Source of the DNA: Agarophyton chilense
Taxonomy: Eukaryota; Rhodophyta; Florideophyceae; Gracilariales; Gracilariaceae
NCBI GenBank assembly: GCA_030374765.1
Contig: JARGXX010000095.1
Span: 1,302,001 to 1,366,000, forward strand
Reading direction: 5' to 3'
Length of the DNA: 64,000 bases
The notes under the pieces were generated by a model. That model had not been told where the DNA came from and made no database searches. It saw nothing but the letters and a program-made list of their open reading frames with translations. How positions within the stretch are numbered: the first letter of the stretch is position 1; every line of letters begins with the position of its first letter. The position numbers and the translations under genes are program-made. Of this stretch, positions 1 to 11,435 are shown one piece after another.

Positions 1-2231
1 AATACTCGGCCTCGCCGGTAGACAACGCCACCGAAGCCTGTTTTCTTGCGCCCCACATACATGTCGCTTTGCCAAGCTTCACTAAGAAACCAGACATTGA
101 CTTGCGATCACGCGTGTCCGCAGCGTAGTCAGAGTCAACGTACGCCTCCAGTTTCACCATGCCAGAGTGATAGTGCACACCATGTTCAGTTGTACCGCGA
201 AGGTAACGAAGAACCCGCTTTGCCGCCTTGTGACAGTAGGCCGTGGGCGATTTCTGAAAACGAGCCAAGATTAGGACGGGTGCTAATATATCCAACCGAG
301 TTCTCAGTGCCAAATACAAAAGCGATCCAATGATCTGCTGGTACAGCTAAGTATCCTGGATGGATTTGTCTTTCTCAGATGTCCACCCGGTAAAAAAAGA
401 TTCTACCATAGGGCTGCATGCCGGCTTGGATCGCTGAAACCCGAAACGGCGCAACACGCTTTCCGTGTACAGTGACTGACCAAGATACAGCGACACAGGT
501 CGACCATCTGAATCTAAAGTCCATTTGAATTCAACGCCGAGGTACAAGTTCACTTCGTCCGCCACACGCAGCTCGTAAAACGACTTAAGCTCCTCCAAAA
601 TCGCATCACGTTCCATGGCAGAAGTTGTGAATATTAGCAAGTCATCCACATAAACTAGCACGAACGCATCCTCATTGCTCTCGTTTTGGCGGCGAAACAC
701 GCAAGGTGCACTCGGTAACTCTTCAAAACATATGCTTTTCATATCCTCGCATAGTTTTTTGTGCCATGCCAAGTGCGCTTGCTTCAGTCCATAGATAGCC
801 TTGAGCAATTTGAAGCATCGTGAAGTCACGCCAGGTATACCTCGAGGTGACATGATCCACACATCTTCCTCAAGTTCGCCATTGAGAAACGCAGTCTTCA
901 CATCCACCTGTACCACATACATGCGCAAGCATAACGTCAGATACAAGAATATGCGAACCAAAGAGAACGAAACAACTGGTGCATAAGTCTCCATGTAGCC
1001 CTGGCCATATGTTTGGTGGTTTCCACCGGCTACAACACGAGCCTTGAAACGTTCAACTGACCCATCAGCATTGCAATTTACCTTCAGTATGACGTGAGTT
1101 GGTAGTGGTTGTGAAGCAGGAGAGTCATCAGGTTTCCAAGTTTGCTTCGACTCCAATCATGAAAACTCTTCATCGACGGCTGCTTGCCACATGGTACGCT
1201 CCTCCGCACTGGCGGACATTGCCTCTTTGAGTGAGGGCTCATCACTAGTAGTGACTTTGACTTGCGATGTACAGTGAGCAGACCCTGCCATGAACCACCT
1301 CAGAGGTTGACGGCGCGTGCGCCGCGGGTAGCGTGGTTCCGTATTAGCGTTGGCAGATGTATCAAGGTCATCAGCAGCACTTTCGTCATCACTTTCGGAA
1401 TCCTGTGCATCGTCTTCATTGCTGCCGGAGTCTGACTCCGACTGCCTGAGTGCTGGAATCAGGTGCGAGGATCCGTCATGAACCACCTCCTCCTCAACAT
1501 TATCGACGGAGAAGGTATCCGAATCGTCATCAATGCTATCACATAATCCCATATCAGAGCTATAGTCAGCATCTGACGCACTTTCATCATCCATGTATTT
1601 GGCAAGAGATGATGCGCCAGGGAACTTGGATTCATCAAAAGTAACATGTCGTGACTCAATAATACGCGGAGTACCGTCATTATCAACGACGAGTACCTTG
1701 TACACACCATGCTTAAGAGTCTCCAAGTACACTCCCTCAAGTGCACGAGACTCGAACTTGGGTCCACGCGGAGTCCTTAGCACGAATGCAGTGCATCCAA
1801 ACACACGCACGTGCTTCAACAAAGGTTTATTTCCAGTTACCAGAAAGTAGGGACTGTTGTTAACAGTAGAATGTTGCACTCGATTACGCACAAAGATAAC
1901 ATGTTTCAGCGCATATGGCCACAAACATTCTGGTAGATCGGCTTGGATCAGCAACGATCGAGCAGCTTCCACCATGGTACGATTGATGCGCTCAGCTATA
2001 GCGTTGTGTTCGGGGGTGTATGGAGCAGAGAAAGAAGTGAGGCCATGTTCTGCTGCCAAGTTCTCTTGCAGGGCAATATATTCTTCTGCACGGTCCGAGT
2101 GCAAACTTTTGATATGCACTCCTCCAAGCTGCTTAAACTTTGCCGCAATACCCACAAACACATCACTAAGAGCACTGCGATGGATCACCAGACCTAGGAA
2201 CACATACCGTGAGTGATCATCGAGGAATGTA
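1..2231 (-). pseudogene. Copia family A pol fragment (INT-RT-RH), broken
   Basis: This is a minus-strand copy of the family A polyprotein whose intact form lies at 22776-27077. It covers part of integrase (including the AERINR motif with the catalytic Glu), the acidic linker, reverse transcriptase (YVDD motif near 640) and the start of RNase H, then runs off the window. Two nonsense changes break the frame. TGA at 1157-1159 replaces a serine codon before RT, and TAG at 347-349 replaces a glutamine codon before RNase H. At 2231 the copy stops in mid-integrase against a family B LTR; the continuation is not found in the window, so the matching target duplication cannot be checked. It is a dead fragment. 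Confidence 0.93.
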
Positions 2232-2314
2232 TGTTGGCTGTTGACCCTGTGCTGTCACTGAAAAACAAAAGTGCAGGGGAGCATGGGCTGTTTTGGAGGG
2301 TGCCCCTGGAAAAG

Positions 2315-2375
2315 CGCATATGCGTGTCAGTCGGATCTCAACGTGAACTCGGGCTGTGATTGGCTACTGCAAATG
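2315..2375 (+). promoter_or_regulatory. Conserved U3 module shared by A and B LTRs
   Basis: Three blocks lie here in the B LTR: the palindrome CGCATATGCG (2315), TCTCAACGTGAA (2336) and GATTGGCTACTGCAAATG (2358). The same three blocks occur in the A LTR at 2489, 2510 and 2532 with the same spacing. The last block holds an inverted CCAAT box. Being upstream of the TATA box, the module is probably an enhancer or activator-binding region; that is inference. Confidence 0.55.
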
Positions 2376-2379
2376 TGCA

Positions 2380-3052
2380 TGTTGAGGTTTGGTCGACTGT
2401 GCCCCCAAGCCCTTTGGAGTGTTGGAAGTAGTGGAAAACAAAAAGTGGATTTAAGCATGGGCACTTTTGGGCACCCTCCGCGGAAAAACGCATATGCGCC
2501 TCATCTCAATCTCAACGTGAAACGGCCATCTGATTGGCTACTGCAAATGCCCTCATGCAACGTGGTATGGGCAAGTGGTCTGGTTCTAATGGGGCGTGTT
2601 GGGGCTTCGGCCCAAGTGGAGCGATTTGATTGGACGAGAGCGCTGAATGAGCACGGGCTATGCAGTTGGAGAGAATGTGCGAATGTGGGCTGGATACGGG
2701 GTTTGGCCGTAACAGCCGAATCTGGGCTGCGCGGGGTGGTTGGCACTGGCGCACCACTTTGGATGATTTTTTGAGTTTTTACTTGATATGCTTCATGTTT
2801 GAAATTGTTTTGGCGCGCAACTCCTCGTCGCACAGTGGCAAGGTGTGAGACGTGGGTGACCCGCCGACGGTCAGCACCGGCGGCGGAACTGCGTGCGAGG
2901 TAGATATAGTTTTCAATGACGGTCGCCAACGATCGAAGTAAATTGTCAAGGCTGACTACCTTCCTTTGTTTCTCTTCTTTTATTTTTCTCTTCTTTTCGT
3001 CTTTTCCCTCTCTTCTTCCTTTTCCTTTACCTAACCAGCGCTCACGTTGTGA
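2380..3052 (+). repeat. Solo LTR of copia family A in a B LTR
   Basis: A complete 673-bp family A LTR (TGTTGAGG to GTTGTGA) is flanked by the 5-bp duplication GTGCA (2375-2379 and 3053-3057). The empty site is seen in the B LTR near 9686. No internal sequence is present, so the element was probably reduced to a solo LTR by LTR-LTR recombination. The sense strand has a long pyrimidine tract (about 2957-3030) near its 3' end. Confidence 0.95.
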
Positions 3053-3494
3053 GTGCACATGCAATGTGGTGTGTACAAGTGGTATGGCACTATTGGGTTT
3101 GTCTGTGGTACACGTGTGTACGTGGTCTACTTGTACTACTGTGCACGCTGTTCAATATGTCCAGCTGGTGTACTATGAACACATCTCACAAGGTGTAACG
3201 AATGTACTTGGAGAAGAGATGTGACATGTGTATTACAGGAGACTTGGTGTACTGTGCTGGAACGTGAATGTGTATGGAGGCGGATTGCAAGTAGTGTGTG
3301 CTGGCATATTGAATTTGTGCACACGTCAGTGTAATTATGGGCTGTGCACTGTATATTGCCTTGTTGTGCGCTGCAATGAACATTGACTAGGGTTAATGTC
3401 ATGCTTGAATAGGATTGGTAGTATTGAGTGTCCCTGCTTTGTAGTCTAGGGTTTACTTTGAGTTGGAGTCTAGACAGCTGACGTTTTGAAGTAG

Positions 3495-3502
3495 TATATA
3501 AG
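3495..3502 (+). promoter_or_regulatory. TATA box of B LTR
   Basis: TATATAAG lies about 100 bp before the LTR end, the position expected for the RNA start. Identical boxes are at 10130-10137 and 16787-16794. Confidence 0.6.
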
Positions 3503-3598
3503 TGAAAGTTTGAGCGCCTCCAAGTAAATCCAAGCCAGAGCTGGCGAACTTCCTTTTTATTCCCTCAACCTTTCCTTCAGCATTTTCCCTTTCCAACA

Positions 3599-3612
3599 GG
3601 TTATGGGCCCAG
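3599..3612 (+). other. Primer binding site, half-tRNA(iMet) type
   Basis: GGTTATGGGCCCAG directly follows the LTR. It is complementary to the anticodon arm of initiator tRNA-Met (CUGGGCCCAUAACC), not to a tRNA 3' end. Drosophila copia and yeast Ty5 are known to prime from such an internal tRNA-iMet site. Confidence 0.8.
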
Positions 3613-4800
3613 CCCCGCTGACCTCTGCCGTCTAGTTCGTCTCTCGCCGCTCTCCCGCACCGCCGTTCACCCGTTTCGCTGTTCTATTCTCTTCGTTTCC
3701 GCCGTAGTAGCCGTTTCGTCGGGTGTGTGACCGTATCGTGGGTTGGTGTTGGTATTTTCTTTCGGTCTTGCGTTCCTCCGTGAGGGCGTTGTGGTGGTAG
3801 GGGTTGGACGTTTTTATCGTGATTGTGGTTGGGTGCTCGTTGTTGCCCGTGTTTGTCGATTGCTATCCGTTTCGTTTGGTCTCCCTCTCTTTCGTTGTTT
3901 TGTGGATCCCTGCGTCGTGTTGCGGGTTCTGATCGGAGAGGTTGAGGACCGTGTTTGTTGAAGTCTGTGCCTGGAGTTCTTGGCTCAGCATTCGTGTTTG
4001 TTTGTGTGTTTGGTCTGCATCATTGCCTGTGCGACGAGCGGTTGATCCGAGGTACTTTGGGTGATTCCTTGTACTCGGGGACGTTAGCCTGGCGGCTTGA
4101 ACCAAAGCAGGTGTACTGTCAAGCGGGTTCCCCACTGGTCCTTTTAGGGCGGATAACAGTGACGGTCGAAAGATTTGGTTGAACTTTGCGGTTGCATTTG
4201 TGGACGGGGTGCCGTGGCGCACTGCATTTGGCTGGTTGTTTGACTTTGTGTGTGAGCCCGACCTTTGTGGTTGGGCACTTGGACTGTTGTGAACAGCATC
4301 CATAAGGAGCTTTTGATCCGCAGTACGCGGGGAGGCGACGTTTCGAAGGCTGACCTCCTTTCCAGGATCAGGCCGCGTGCGATCTTCATTGATTGCCTGT
4401 TAGAAGCGTATCTTGGTGTTGAAGTAGCTTCGGTTTCGAGGTCGTGCTAGTTCTTGAAAGAGGCCAGAGAGGGTCAACTTGGTGAAGGCATATCTTCGGT
4501 CATTAACCATCCTCTGGAAGCCTCGTAAGGAGCAACGCGCCTTCTCCTTGTGACGTGGGAGGAGGTAGACTGCAGAAAACCGTTATCTACCCAGAAGAGC
4601 TCTGGGGGCCAGGGGTCTGACCTTTAGGGACACAGGTATAGGAAGCCCTGCCAGTGCGCCCGCAGACTATTGTCTGTTCAATCTTGAAGAGTTATTTGTT
4701 GTTTGTTGTTTTTACTTTGTTGTTGTTGTCTGTTGTTGTTGTTCACTCGTCTGTTGCTGTCAAGTCATCTCTCTTGGCCTCTTGTGACACTTTGCACAAC
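3613..4800 (+). other. Untranslated leader of B copy 1
   Basis: About 1.2 kb lies between the primer site and the gag ATG. It has many stops and no convincing gene. A GTT/TGT-rich stretch (about 4690-4750) precedes the ATG. The same leader recurs at 10233-11435 and 16890-18092. Confidence 0.75.
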
Positions 4801-6155
4801 ATGGATTCGTTCAGTGGGGTGAAAATCGAAAAGCTGGTTGAGGATAACTTCCACGTATGGAAGCAGAAGATTGAGCTGCTGCTTGCACTCAAGGACCTCG
4901 ACGGCCACCTCGACTCTGTTAGACCCACTAACGAAGATGAGCTGTCGACTTGGAAAAAGAAAGATGCCAAGGCCAGAGCTATTATTGGTCTCACACTCAG
5001 TGATGAGCATTTAGATCATGTGCGGGACGCCGACAACGCTGCCGATATGTGGAAAGCCATTTGCGATGTGTTCCAACGCAAGACTCTGCTCAACAAAATC
5101 AACGCCCGACGGTCCTTCTACTCTGCCAAGATGCGTGATGATGAGAAAATGCTACAGTTCATCAACCGTGTACGTCATCTGGCATCAGACCTGGAGTGTA
5201 TGGACGTTGTTGTTGAGGAGGAGGACATCGCTATGGCCATCCTATGCGGACTTCCGGAAAGATTCGAGCACCTCATCGTGGCAATTGATACCACGATTGG
5301 CGATCGTCAACTCACTCTAGAGTTTGTGAAGAGTCGTCTGCTGCAAGAAGAGCAGCGAATGAACGATCGTGCCAAGGAGGAGCCTGGTGGAAGTGAGGCA
5401 GCTTTGGTTGGCAGGCAGTCGCGATGGAAGAACATCGAGTGTCATTATTGTCATAAGAAGGGTCATATCCAGAGGAACTGTTTCAAGAAGCAACGTGATG
5501 GGGCTAACATGAATCAGGTCGGTGCTGCTCACCCAACTGTCAATACTGAGCTCAGCGATGAGCGAGGTACGGGTGGCAACGACTCTGACTTTGTATGTCT
5601 CATTGCTACTGGCTCTGATAAAGCCACGAACAGTGACTGGATTGTTGACTCTGGTGCTACTGCCCACATGACTTTTGACGAATCCATGTTCCAAACATAT
5701 GATAGTAAGGTGTCTTCTGGCGTTAGCATCGGTAATGATTCCAAACTAGAGTCTGTCGGTCACGGTAGTGTGGAGCTTGATCTGATTGTGGAAGGGTCCA
5801 AACGAAAGTGCCAGCTGAAGCAAGTTGTTCATGTACCGAATTTAAGGTACCATTTGCTTTCTGTATCGGCGATTTGTGATCTGGGGTGCAAAGTAGTGTT
5901 TGAAAAAGAGAATGTATGTGTATACAAGGGGTTAAAAGTGGTTGCCGTGGGGCGCCGCGTCAAAGGCCTATACTACCTTTGCACTGCTGCACACCAGTGT
6001 ACAGATGTAAACAGCGCACTTGTGTCGGACTTGTCACTATGGCATGCTCGAATGGCTCATGTGAATGTGGATGGTATCAAGCATATGGCTCGAAACAAGG
6101 TTGTGTCAGGGCTCAATGTAGACGTTGCGCAGGATTCAGATGTGTGTGGCTCATG
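4801..6155 (+). pseudogene. Copia B gag-PR-integrase N-terminus, truncated
   Basis: I start at ATG 4801 because the upstream extension begins only at a GTG. The protein has a copia-type gag region (residues about 1-200), a CCHC zinc knuckle of form C-x2-C-x4-H-x4-C (about 214-227), the aspartic protease motif DSGATAH (about 282) and the zinc-binding HHCC start of integrase (about 413-451). The frame is open throughout, unlike the copies at 11436 and 18093, but at 6156 it runs into an inverted B LTR and ends at 6300 in LTR sequence. Gag, protease and the zinc-binding start of integrase could be made, but not the integrase core, RT or RNase H. Confidence 0.9.
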
Positions 6156-6845
6156 TGATGGTAAGGGAAAAGCTGAAGGAAAGGTTGAGGGAATGAAAAG
6201 GAAGTTCGCCAGCTCTGGCTTGGATTTACTTGGAGGCGCTCAAACTTTCACTTATATACTACTTCAAAACATCAGCTGTTTAGACTCCAACTCAAAGTAA
6301 ACCCTAGACTACAAAGCAGGGACACTCAATACTACCAATCATATTCAAGCATGACATTAACCCTAGTCAATGTTCATTGCAGCGCACAACAAGGCAATAT
6401 ACAGTGCACAGCCCATAATTACACTGACGTGTGCACAAATTCAATATGCCAGCATACACTACTTGCAATCCGCCTCCATACACATTCACTTTCCAGCACA
6501 GTACACCAAGTCTCCTGTAATACACATGTCACGTCTCTTCTCCAAGTACATTCGTTACACCTTGTGAGATGTGTTCATAGTACACCAGCTGGACATATTG
6601 AACAGCGTGCACAGTAGTACAAATAGACCACGTACACACGTGTACCACAGACAAACCCAATAGTGCCATACCACTTGTACACACCACATTGCATGTGCAC
6701 ATTTGCAGTAGCCAATCACAGCCCGAGTTCACGTTGAGATCCGACTGACACGCATATGCGCTTTTCCAGGGGCACCCTCCAAAACAGCCCATGCTCCCCT
6801 GCACTTTTGTTTTTTTCAGTGACAGCACAGGGTCAACAGCCAACA
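6156..6845 (-). repeat. Inverted LTR of copia family B, first
   Basis: This 690-bp B LTR lies on the minus strand, with TGATGG at 6156 and CCAACA ending at 6845 on the plus strand. It serves as the 3' LTR of the minus-strand pol to its right; the purine-rich tract AGAGGGGGAG (plus 6846-6855) abuts it. Its left edge touches the TCATG target site. Confidence 0.92.
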
Positions 6846-9541
6846 CTCCCCCTCTGTCACTGACTTCAAAGGTCTAGGTGTCGGACGCCACTGTCTTCAC
6901 GGAACCTCTCGTGCTTCACACGGCAAAGTGGTTTGTTTAGCATATCGGCAGTCATACAATCGGTAGGGCAGTAGAACAACACAATCGACTTGTCACGCAG
7001 AGCTTCTCGAGTAAAGTGAAAACGAATGTCGATATGCTTGGTACGCTTGTTGACAACGCCATTTCGGGCAAGGTCAATGCACCCTTGGTTGTCAACATAT
7101 ACAGGCGTTGGTTCAACAAGCAACTTTACCGAATCGTCCACTTCTACTCCAATGACTATGCCGATGCCATTCCACAAACGCCTAAGCCAGATGGCCTCTT
7201 TGGAACCACTGCACAGACTCACATACTCAGCTTCAGCACTAGACAGTGCAACCAATTCTTGCTGACGTGAACACCATGACACAGGACCTCCAGCCATCAT
7301 GAACAAGTACCCACTGGTAGACTTGCGGTTTGCAACATCGCCTGCCCAGTCAGAGTCCACGTAGCCTTGAAGTGCCAAATCGGTGTTTAAGCCGTAGGTG
7401 AGACCAAATGTACAAGTACCGTTGAGATAGCGAAGCACACGTTTGACTGCCTTCCAGTGAATCTCTCCAGGTTTCTCAACATACTTGGCAAGTTTGGACA
7501 CCGCGTATGAGATATCTGGACGAGTTCCTACAGACAAGTACATGAGACAGCCAATTGCCTGACGGTACGGCACCTCGCTGAGTACATCCTGAATCGCAGA
7601 CAGGTCCATGCCAACTTCCATTGGAGTGTCAACTGGTTTGAACTGGTGCATGCCAAAACGTTCCAAGACCTTTTGTGTGTACGCAGACTGAGTCAGATAC
7701 AACTCTCGCTTAACTCTGTCACGGTGGATCTCGAATCCGAGTACCATGCGAGCTTGATAGAGGTCTTTCATGTGGAACCGAGACGACAGCTCTGCCTTTA
7801 CACGATCCATTGTCTTCATGCTCGGACTTGCAATAAGCAAGTCATCAACGTATAGAGCAATCAGAACAACAAATCCCAGTATCTTTCCGCTGTACACACA
7901 CTCATCTGCGTCATTTGGCGTCAACTGCATCTCCTCAACAAGGAACGAGTATATCTTTGCATGCCACTGTCTGGGTGCCTGTCGTAGCCCATAGATGGCT
8001 TTCTTCAAACGACACACCAGATCCTCGTTACCTTGCTGCACCAAACCTGTTGGCTGCTCCATGTACACTGTCTCCTCAAGGTCACCGTTCAGAAAAGCTG
8101 TTTTCACATCCATCTGGTGCAAATGAAAGTCTCGTACAGCAGTCACTGACAGAATCATCCTGATCGAGGTAAACTTAACAACAGGTGCATATGTTTCAGA
8201 AAAGTCAACACCCTCGATCTGCAGGAATCCTCTAGCAACCATACAAGCCTTGTACCTGATAGTTGGTTCACCAGATGGTGCTGCTTCATACTTCTGCACA
8301 TACACCCACTTGGACGAAATCACGTTGCTGTCTGCTGGCCTTGGCACTAAGTCCCATGTGTCATGCTCAATTAGTGACTGGTACTCACTCTTCATTGCCT
8401 TCTTCCATGCTTCGGAATCTGGACGTGACACAGCATCATCATATGACGACGGGGTGTCATCACTGGCAGTGAGTAGAGCAGTTGCACGCCACCATGAGCT
8501 CGGCTTCCTACGTTCACGCGTGGACCTACGAACAGGTTGTGTCTCATGCACTACAGGCTCAACTGATGTATCAGCTGCGGAATCATCAACAGAGCTGTCA
8601 GAAGCATCATCAGAGTCAGGCAAAGGCGCAGAAGGGTCATCATCGCTGGGTCCACCAGATGTGTCAGATGTAGAGGTATCATGTGAACTAGACATATTAC
8701 TAAAGTCAATGTCTGCGTAGTCCTCTTCCTCATAGCTAAACTGGTTGTCTGAGCCCGAAAACTCATCAAACCGTACATCTCTTGACACAATCACCTTTTT
8801 CTTTTCAGAGTCCCACAACTTGTATCCGTGAGACCCTGGGGTGTACCCAATAAAGATAGCTTCCACACCACGCTCCTCTAGCTTCTTCAGCTTATGATCC
8901 ACAACCTTGTACCAGCATCGGCTCCCAAACACACGCAGGTTGCTCACATCAGGCTTCTGACCATGCCACAGTTCATATGGTGTCACACTACTTGGAAGAG
9001 CTTTGCAAGTCACACGGTTGCGCACATACACTGCAACATTCAGTGCCTCAGCCCAAAAGTGCTTTGGCAATTTCTTGTGACATAACATCGATCTGACCAA
9101 GTCCATGAGTGTGCGGTTGAACCGTTCGGCAAGTCCATTCTGCTGAGGATTGTAGGGCACAGTTCGCTGATGCTCAATACCGTGACGTTCAAGTTCTTTG
9201 GTAAAACGATGTGACAGATATTCACCACCGTTGTCAGTGCGCAATGCTTTGAGCACACTGTCACGTGCGGTGATGGTTTTCACTTGTCTGCCGGTTTGGT
9301 TTTGAACAAACTTGAGCCACCTTAGGAACATCTGGAACACCTCATCCTTAGTTTTGAGCATGTAGAAGAAGCAGAAACGACTGTGATCATCGATGAATGT
9401 GACGAAGTAGTGCGAGCCTCCCAAGGATTTCACACTTACTGGACCTGACACATCGGAGTGAACAAGTTCCAGTACGTGTTTTGCTCGTTCCCCCCCTTGC
9501 TTGGGAGTCGGAGCACGGGTTGCTTTTCCTACTACACATGA
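6846..9541 (-). pseudogene. Copia B pol (INT-RT-RH), inverted and 5'-truncated, first unit
   Basis: The frame is open on the minus strand from 9541 to the stop at 6866-6868. It begins inside integrase, just after the zinc-binding Cys pair. Integrase core motifs are HSDVSGP, TDNGGEY and LAERFNR (DDE). An acidic Ser/Asp linker follows, then RT with YVDD near 7840 and RNase H (VDSDWAGD, SSAEAEY). The enzyme part shows no breaks. Gag, protease and the integrase N-terminus are missing because the segment is joined to a forward LTR at 9542. An ATG upstream in the LTR (about 9724) would only give an artificial fusion. Confidence 0.92.
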
Positions 9542-10232
9542 TGTTGGCTGTTGACCCTGTGCTGTCACTGAAAAAAACAAAAGTGCAGGGGAACATGGGC
9601 TGTTTTGGAGGGTGCCTCTGGAAAAGCGCATATGCGTGTCAGTCGGATCTGAACGTGAACTCGGGCTGTGATTGGCTACTGCAAATGTGCACATGCAATG
9701 TGGTGTGTACAAGTGGTATGGCACTATTGGGAGTGTCTGTGGGACACGTGTGTACGTGGTCTACTTGTACTACCGTGCACGCTGTTCAACCTGTCCAGCT
9801 GGTGTACTATGAACACATCTCACTAGGTGTAACGAATGTACTTGGAGAAGAGACGTGACATGTGTATTACAGAAGCCTTGGTGTACTGTGCTGGAACGTG
9901 AATGTGTATGGAGGCGGATTGCAAGTAGTGTGTGCTGGCATATTGAATTTGTGCACACGTCAGTGTAATTATGGGCTGTGCACTGTTATATTGCCTTGTT
10001 GTGCGCTGCAATGAACATTGACTAAGGTTAATGTCATGCTTGAATAGGATTGGTAGTATTGAGTGTCCCTGCTTTGTAGTCTAGGGTTTACTTTGGGTTG
10101 GAGTTTAGACAGCTGACGTTTTGAAGTAGTATATAAGTGAAAGTTTGAGCGCCTCCAAGTAAATCCAAGCTAGAGCTGGCGAATTTCCTTTTCATTCCCT
10201 CAACCTTTCCTTCAGCATTTCCCTATCCAATA
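9542..10232 (+). repeat. LTR of copia family B, copy 2
   Basis: A complete, uninterrupted B LTR of 691 bp from TGTTGG to CCAATA, followed by the half-tRNA primer site at 10233-10246. The TATA box is at 10130-10137. Confidence 0.93.
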
Positions 10233-11435
10233 GGTTATGGGCCCAGCCTCGCTGACCTCTGCCGTATAGTTCGTCTCTCGCCGCTCTCCCGCACCGCCGT
10301 TCACCCGTTTCGCTGTTCTTTTCTCTTCGTTTCCGCCGTAGTAGCCGTTTCGTCGGGTGTGTGACCGTATCGTGGGTTGGTGTTGGTATTTTCTTTCGGT
10401 CTTGCGTTCCTCCCTGAGGGCGTTGTGGTGGTAGTGGTTGGACGTTTTTATCGTGATTGTGGTTGGGTGCTCGTTGTTGCCCGTGTTTGTCGATCGCTAT
10501 CCGTTTCGTTTGGTCTCCCTCTCTTTCGTTGTTTTGTGGATCCCTGGGGCGTGTTTGCTGGTTCTGATCCGAGAGGTTGAGGACCGTGTTTGTTGAAGTC
10601 TGGGCCTGGAGTTCTTGGCTCAGCGTTCGTGTGTGTTTGTGTGTTTGGTCAGCATCTTTGCCTGTGCGACGAGCGGTTGATCCGAGGTACTTTGGGTGAT
10701 TCCTTGTACTCGGGGACGTTAGCCTGGCGGCTTGAACCAAAGCAGGTGTACTGTCAAGCGGGTTCCCCACTGGTCCTTTTAGGGCGGATAACAGTGACGG
10801 TCGAAAGATCTGGTTGAACTTTGCGGGTGCATTTGTGGACGGGGTGCCGTGGCGCACTGCATTTGGCTGGTTGTTTGACTTTGTGTGTCAGCCCGGCCTT
10901 TGTGGTTGGGCACTTGGACTGTTGTGGACAGCATCCATAAAGAGCTTTTGATCCACAGTACGCGGGGAGACGAGGTTTCGAAGGCTGACCTCCTTCCCAG
11001 GATCAGGCCGCGTGTGATTTTCATTGATTGCTCGTTAGAAGCGTATCTTGGTGTTGAAGTAGCTTCGGTTTCGAGGTCGCGCTAGTTCTTGAAAGAGGCC
11101 AGAGAGGGTCAACTTGGTGAAGGCATATCTTCGGTCATTAACCATCCTCTGGAAGCCTCGTAAGGAGCAACGCGCCTTCTCCTTTTGGCGTGGGAGGAGG
11201 TAGACTGCAGAAAACCTTTATCTACCCAGAAGAGCTCTGCGGGCCAGGGGTCCGACCTTTAGGGACGCGGGTATAGGAAGCCCTGCCAGTGCGCCCGCAG
11301 ACTATTGTCTGTTCAATCTTGAAGAGTTATTTGTTGTTTGTTGTTTTTACTTTGTTGTTGTTGTCTGTTGTTGTTGTTCACTCGTCTGTTGCTGTCAAGT
11401 CATCTCTCTTGGCCTCTTGTGACACTTTGCACAAC
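10233..11435 (+). other. Primer site and leader of B copy 2
   Basis: GGTTATGGGCCCAG at 10233-10246 is followed by the noncoding leader up to the gag ATG at 11436. It is almost identical to 16890-18092 and slightly diverged from 3599-4800. Confidence 0.75.

Larger units (their letters stand above)
2232..3598 (+). repeat. LTR of copia family B, copy 1, interrupted
   Basis: The LTR runs from TGTTGG to CCAACA and is followed directly by the primer binding site. Without the inserted A LTR (2380-3052) and one duplicated GTGCA it is about 689 bp, matching the other B LTRs at 9542-10232 and 16182-16889 and the inverted ones at 6156-6845 and 12796-13485. It carries a TATA box at 3495-3502. Confidence 0.93.

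Noticed and set aside
4654-4800. Hydrophobic N-terminal extension upstream of B gag
   Set aside because: It begins at a GTG in a GTT-rich leader. The gag homology starts at ATG 4801, so it is not a signal peptide.
9542-9724. ATG-started N-terminus of the inverted B pol frame
   Set aside because: These codons are inverted LTR sequence. The true pol starts within integrase at 9541.
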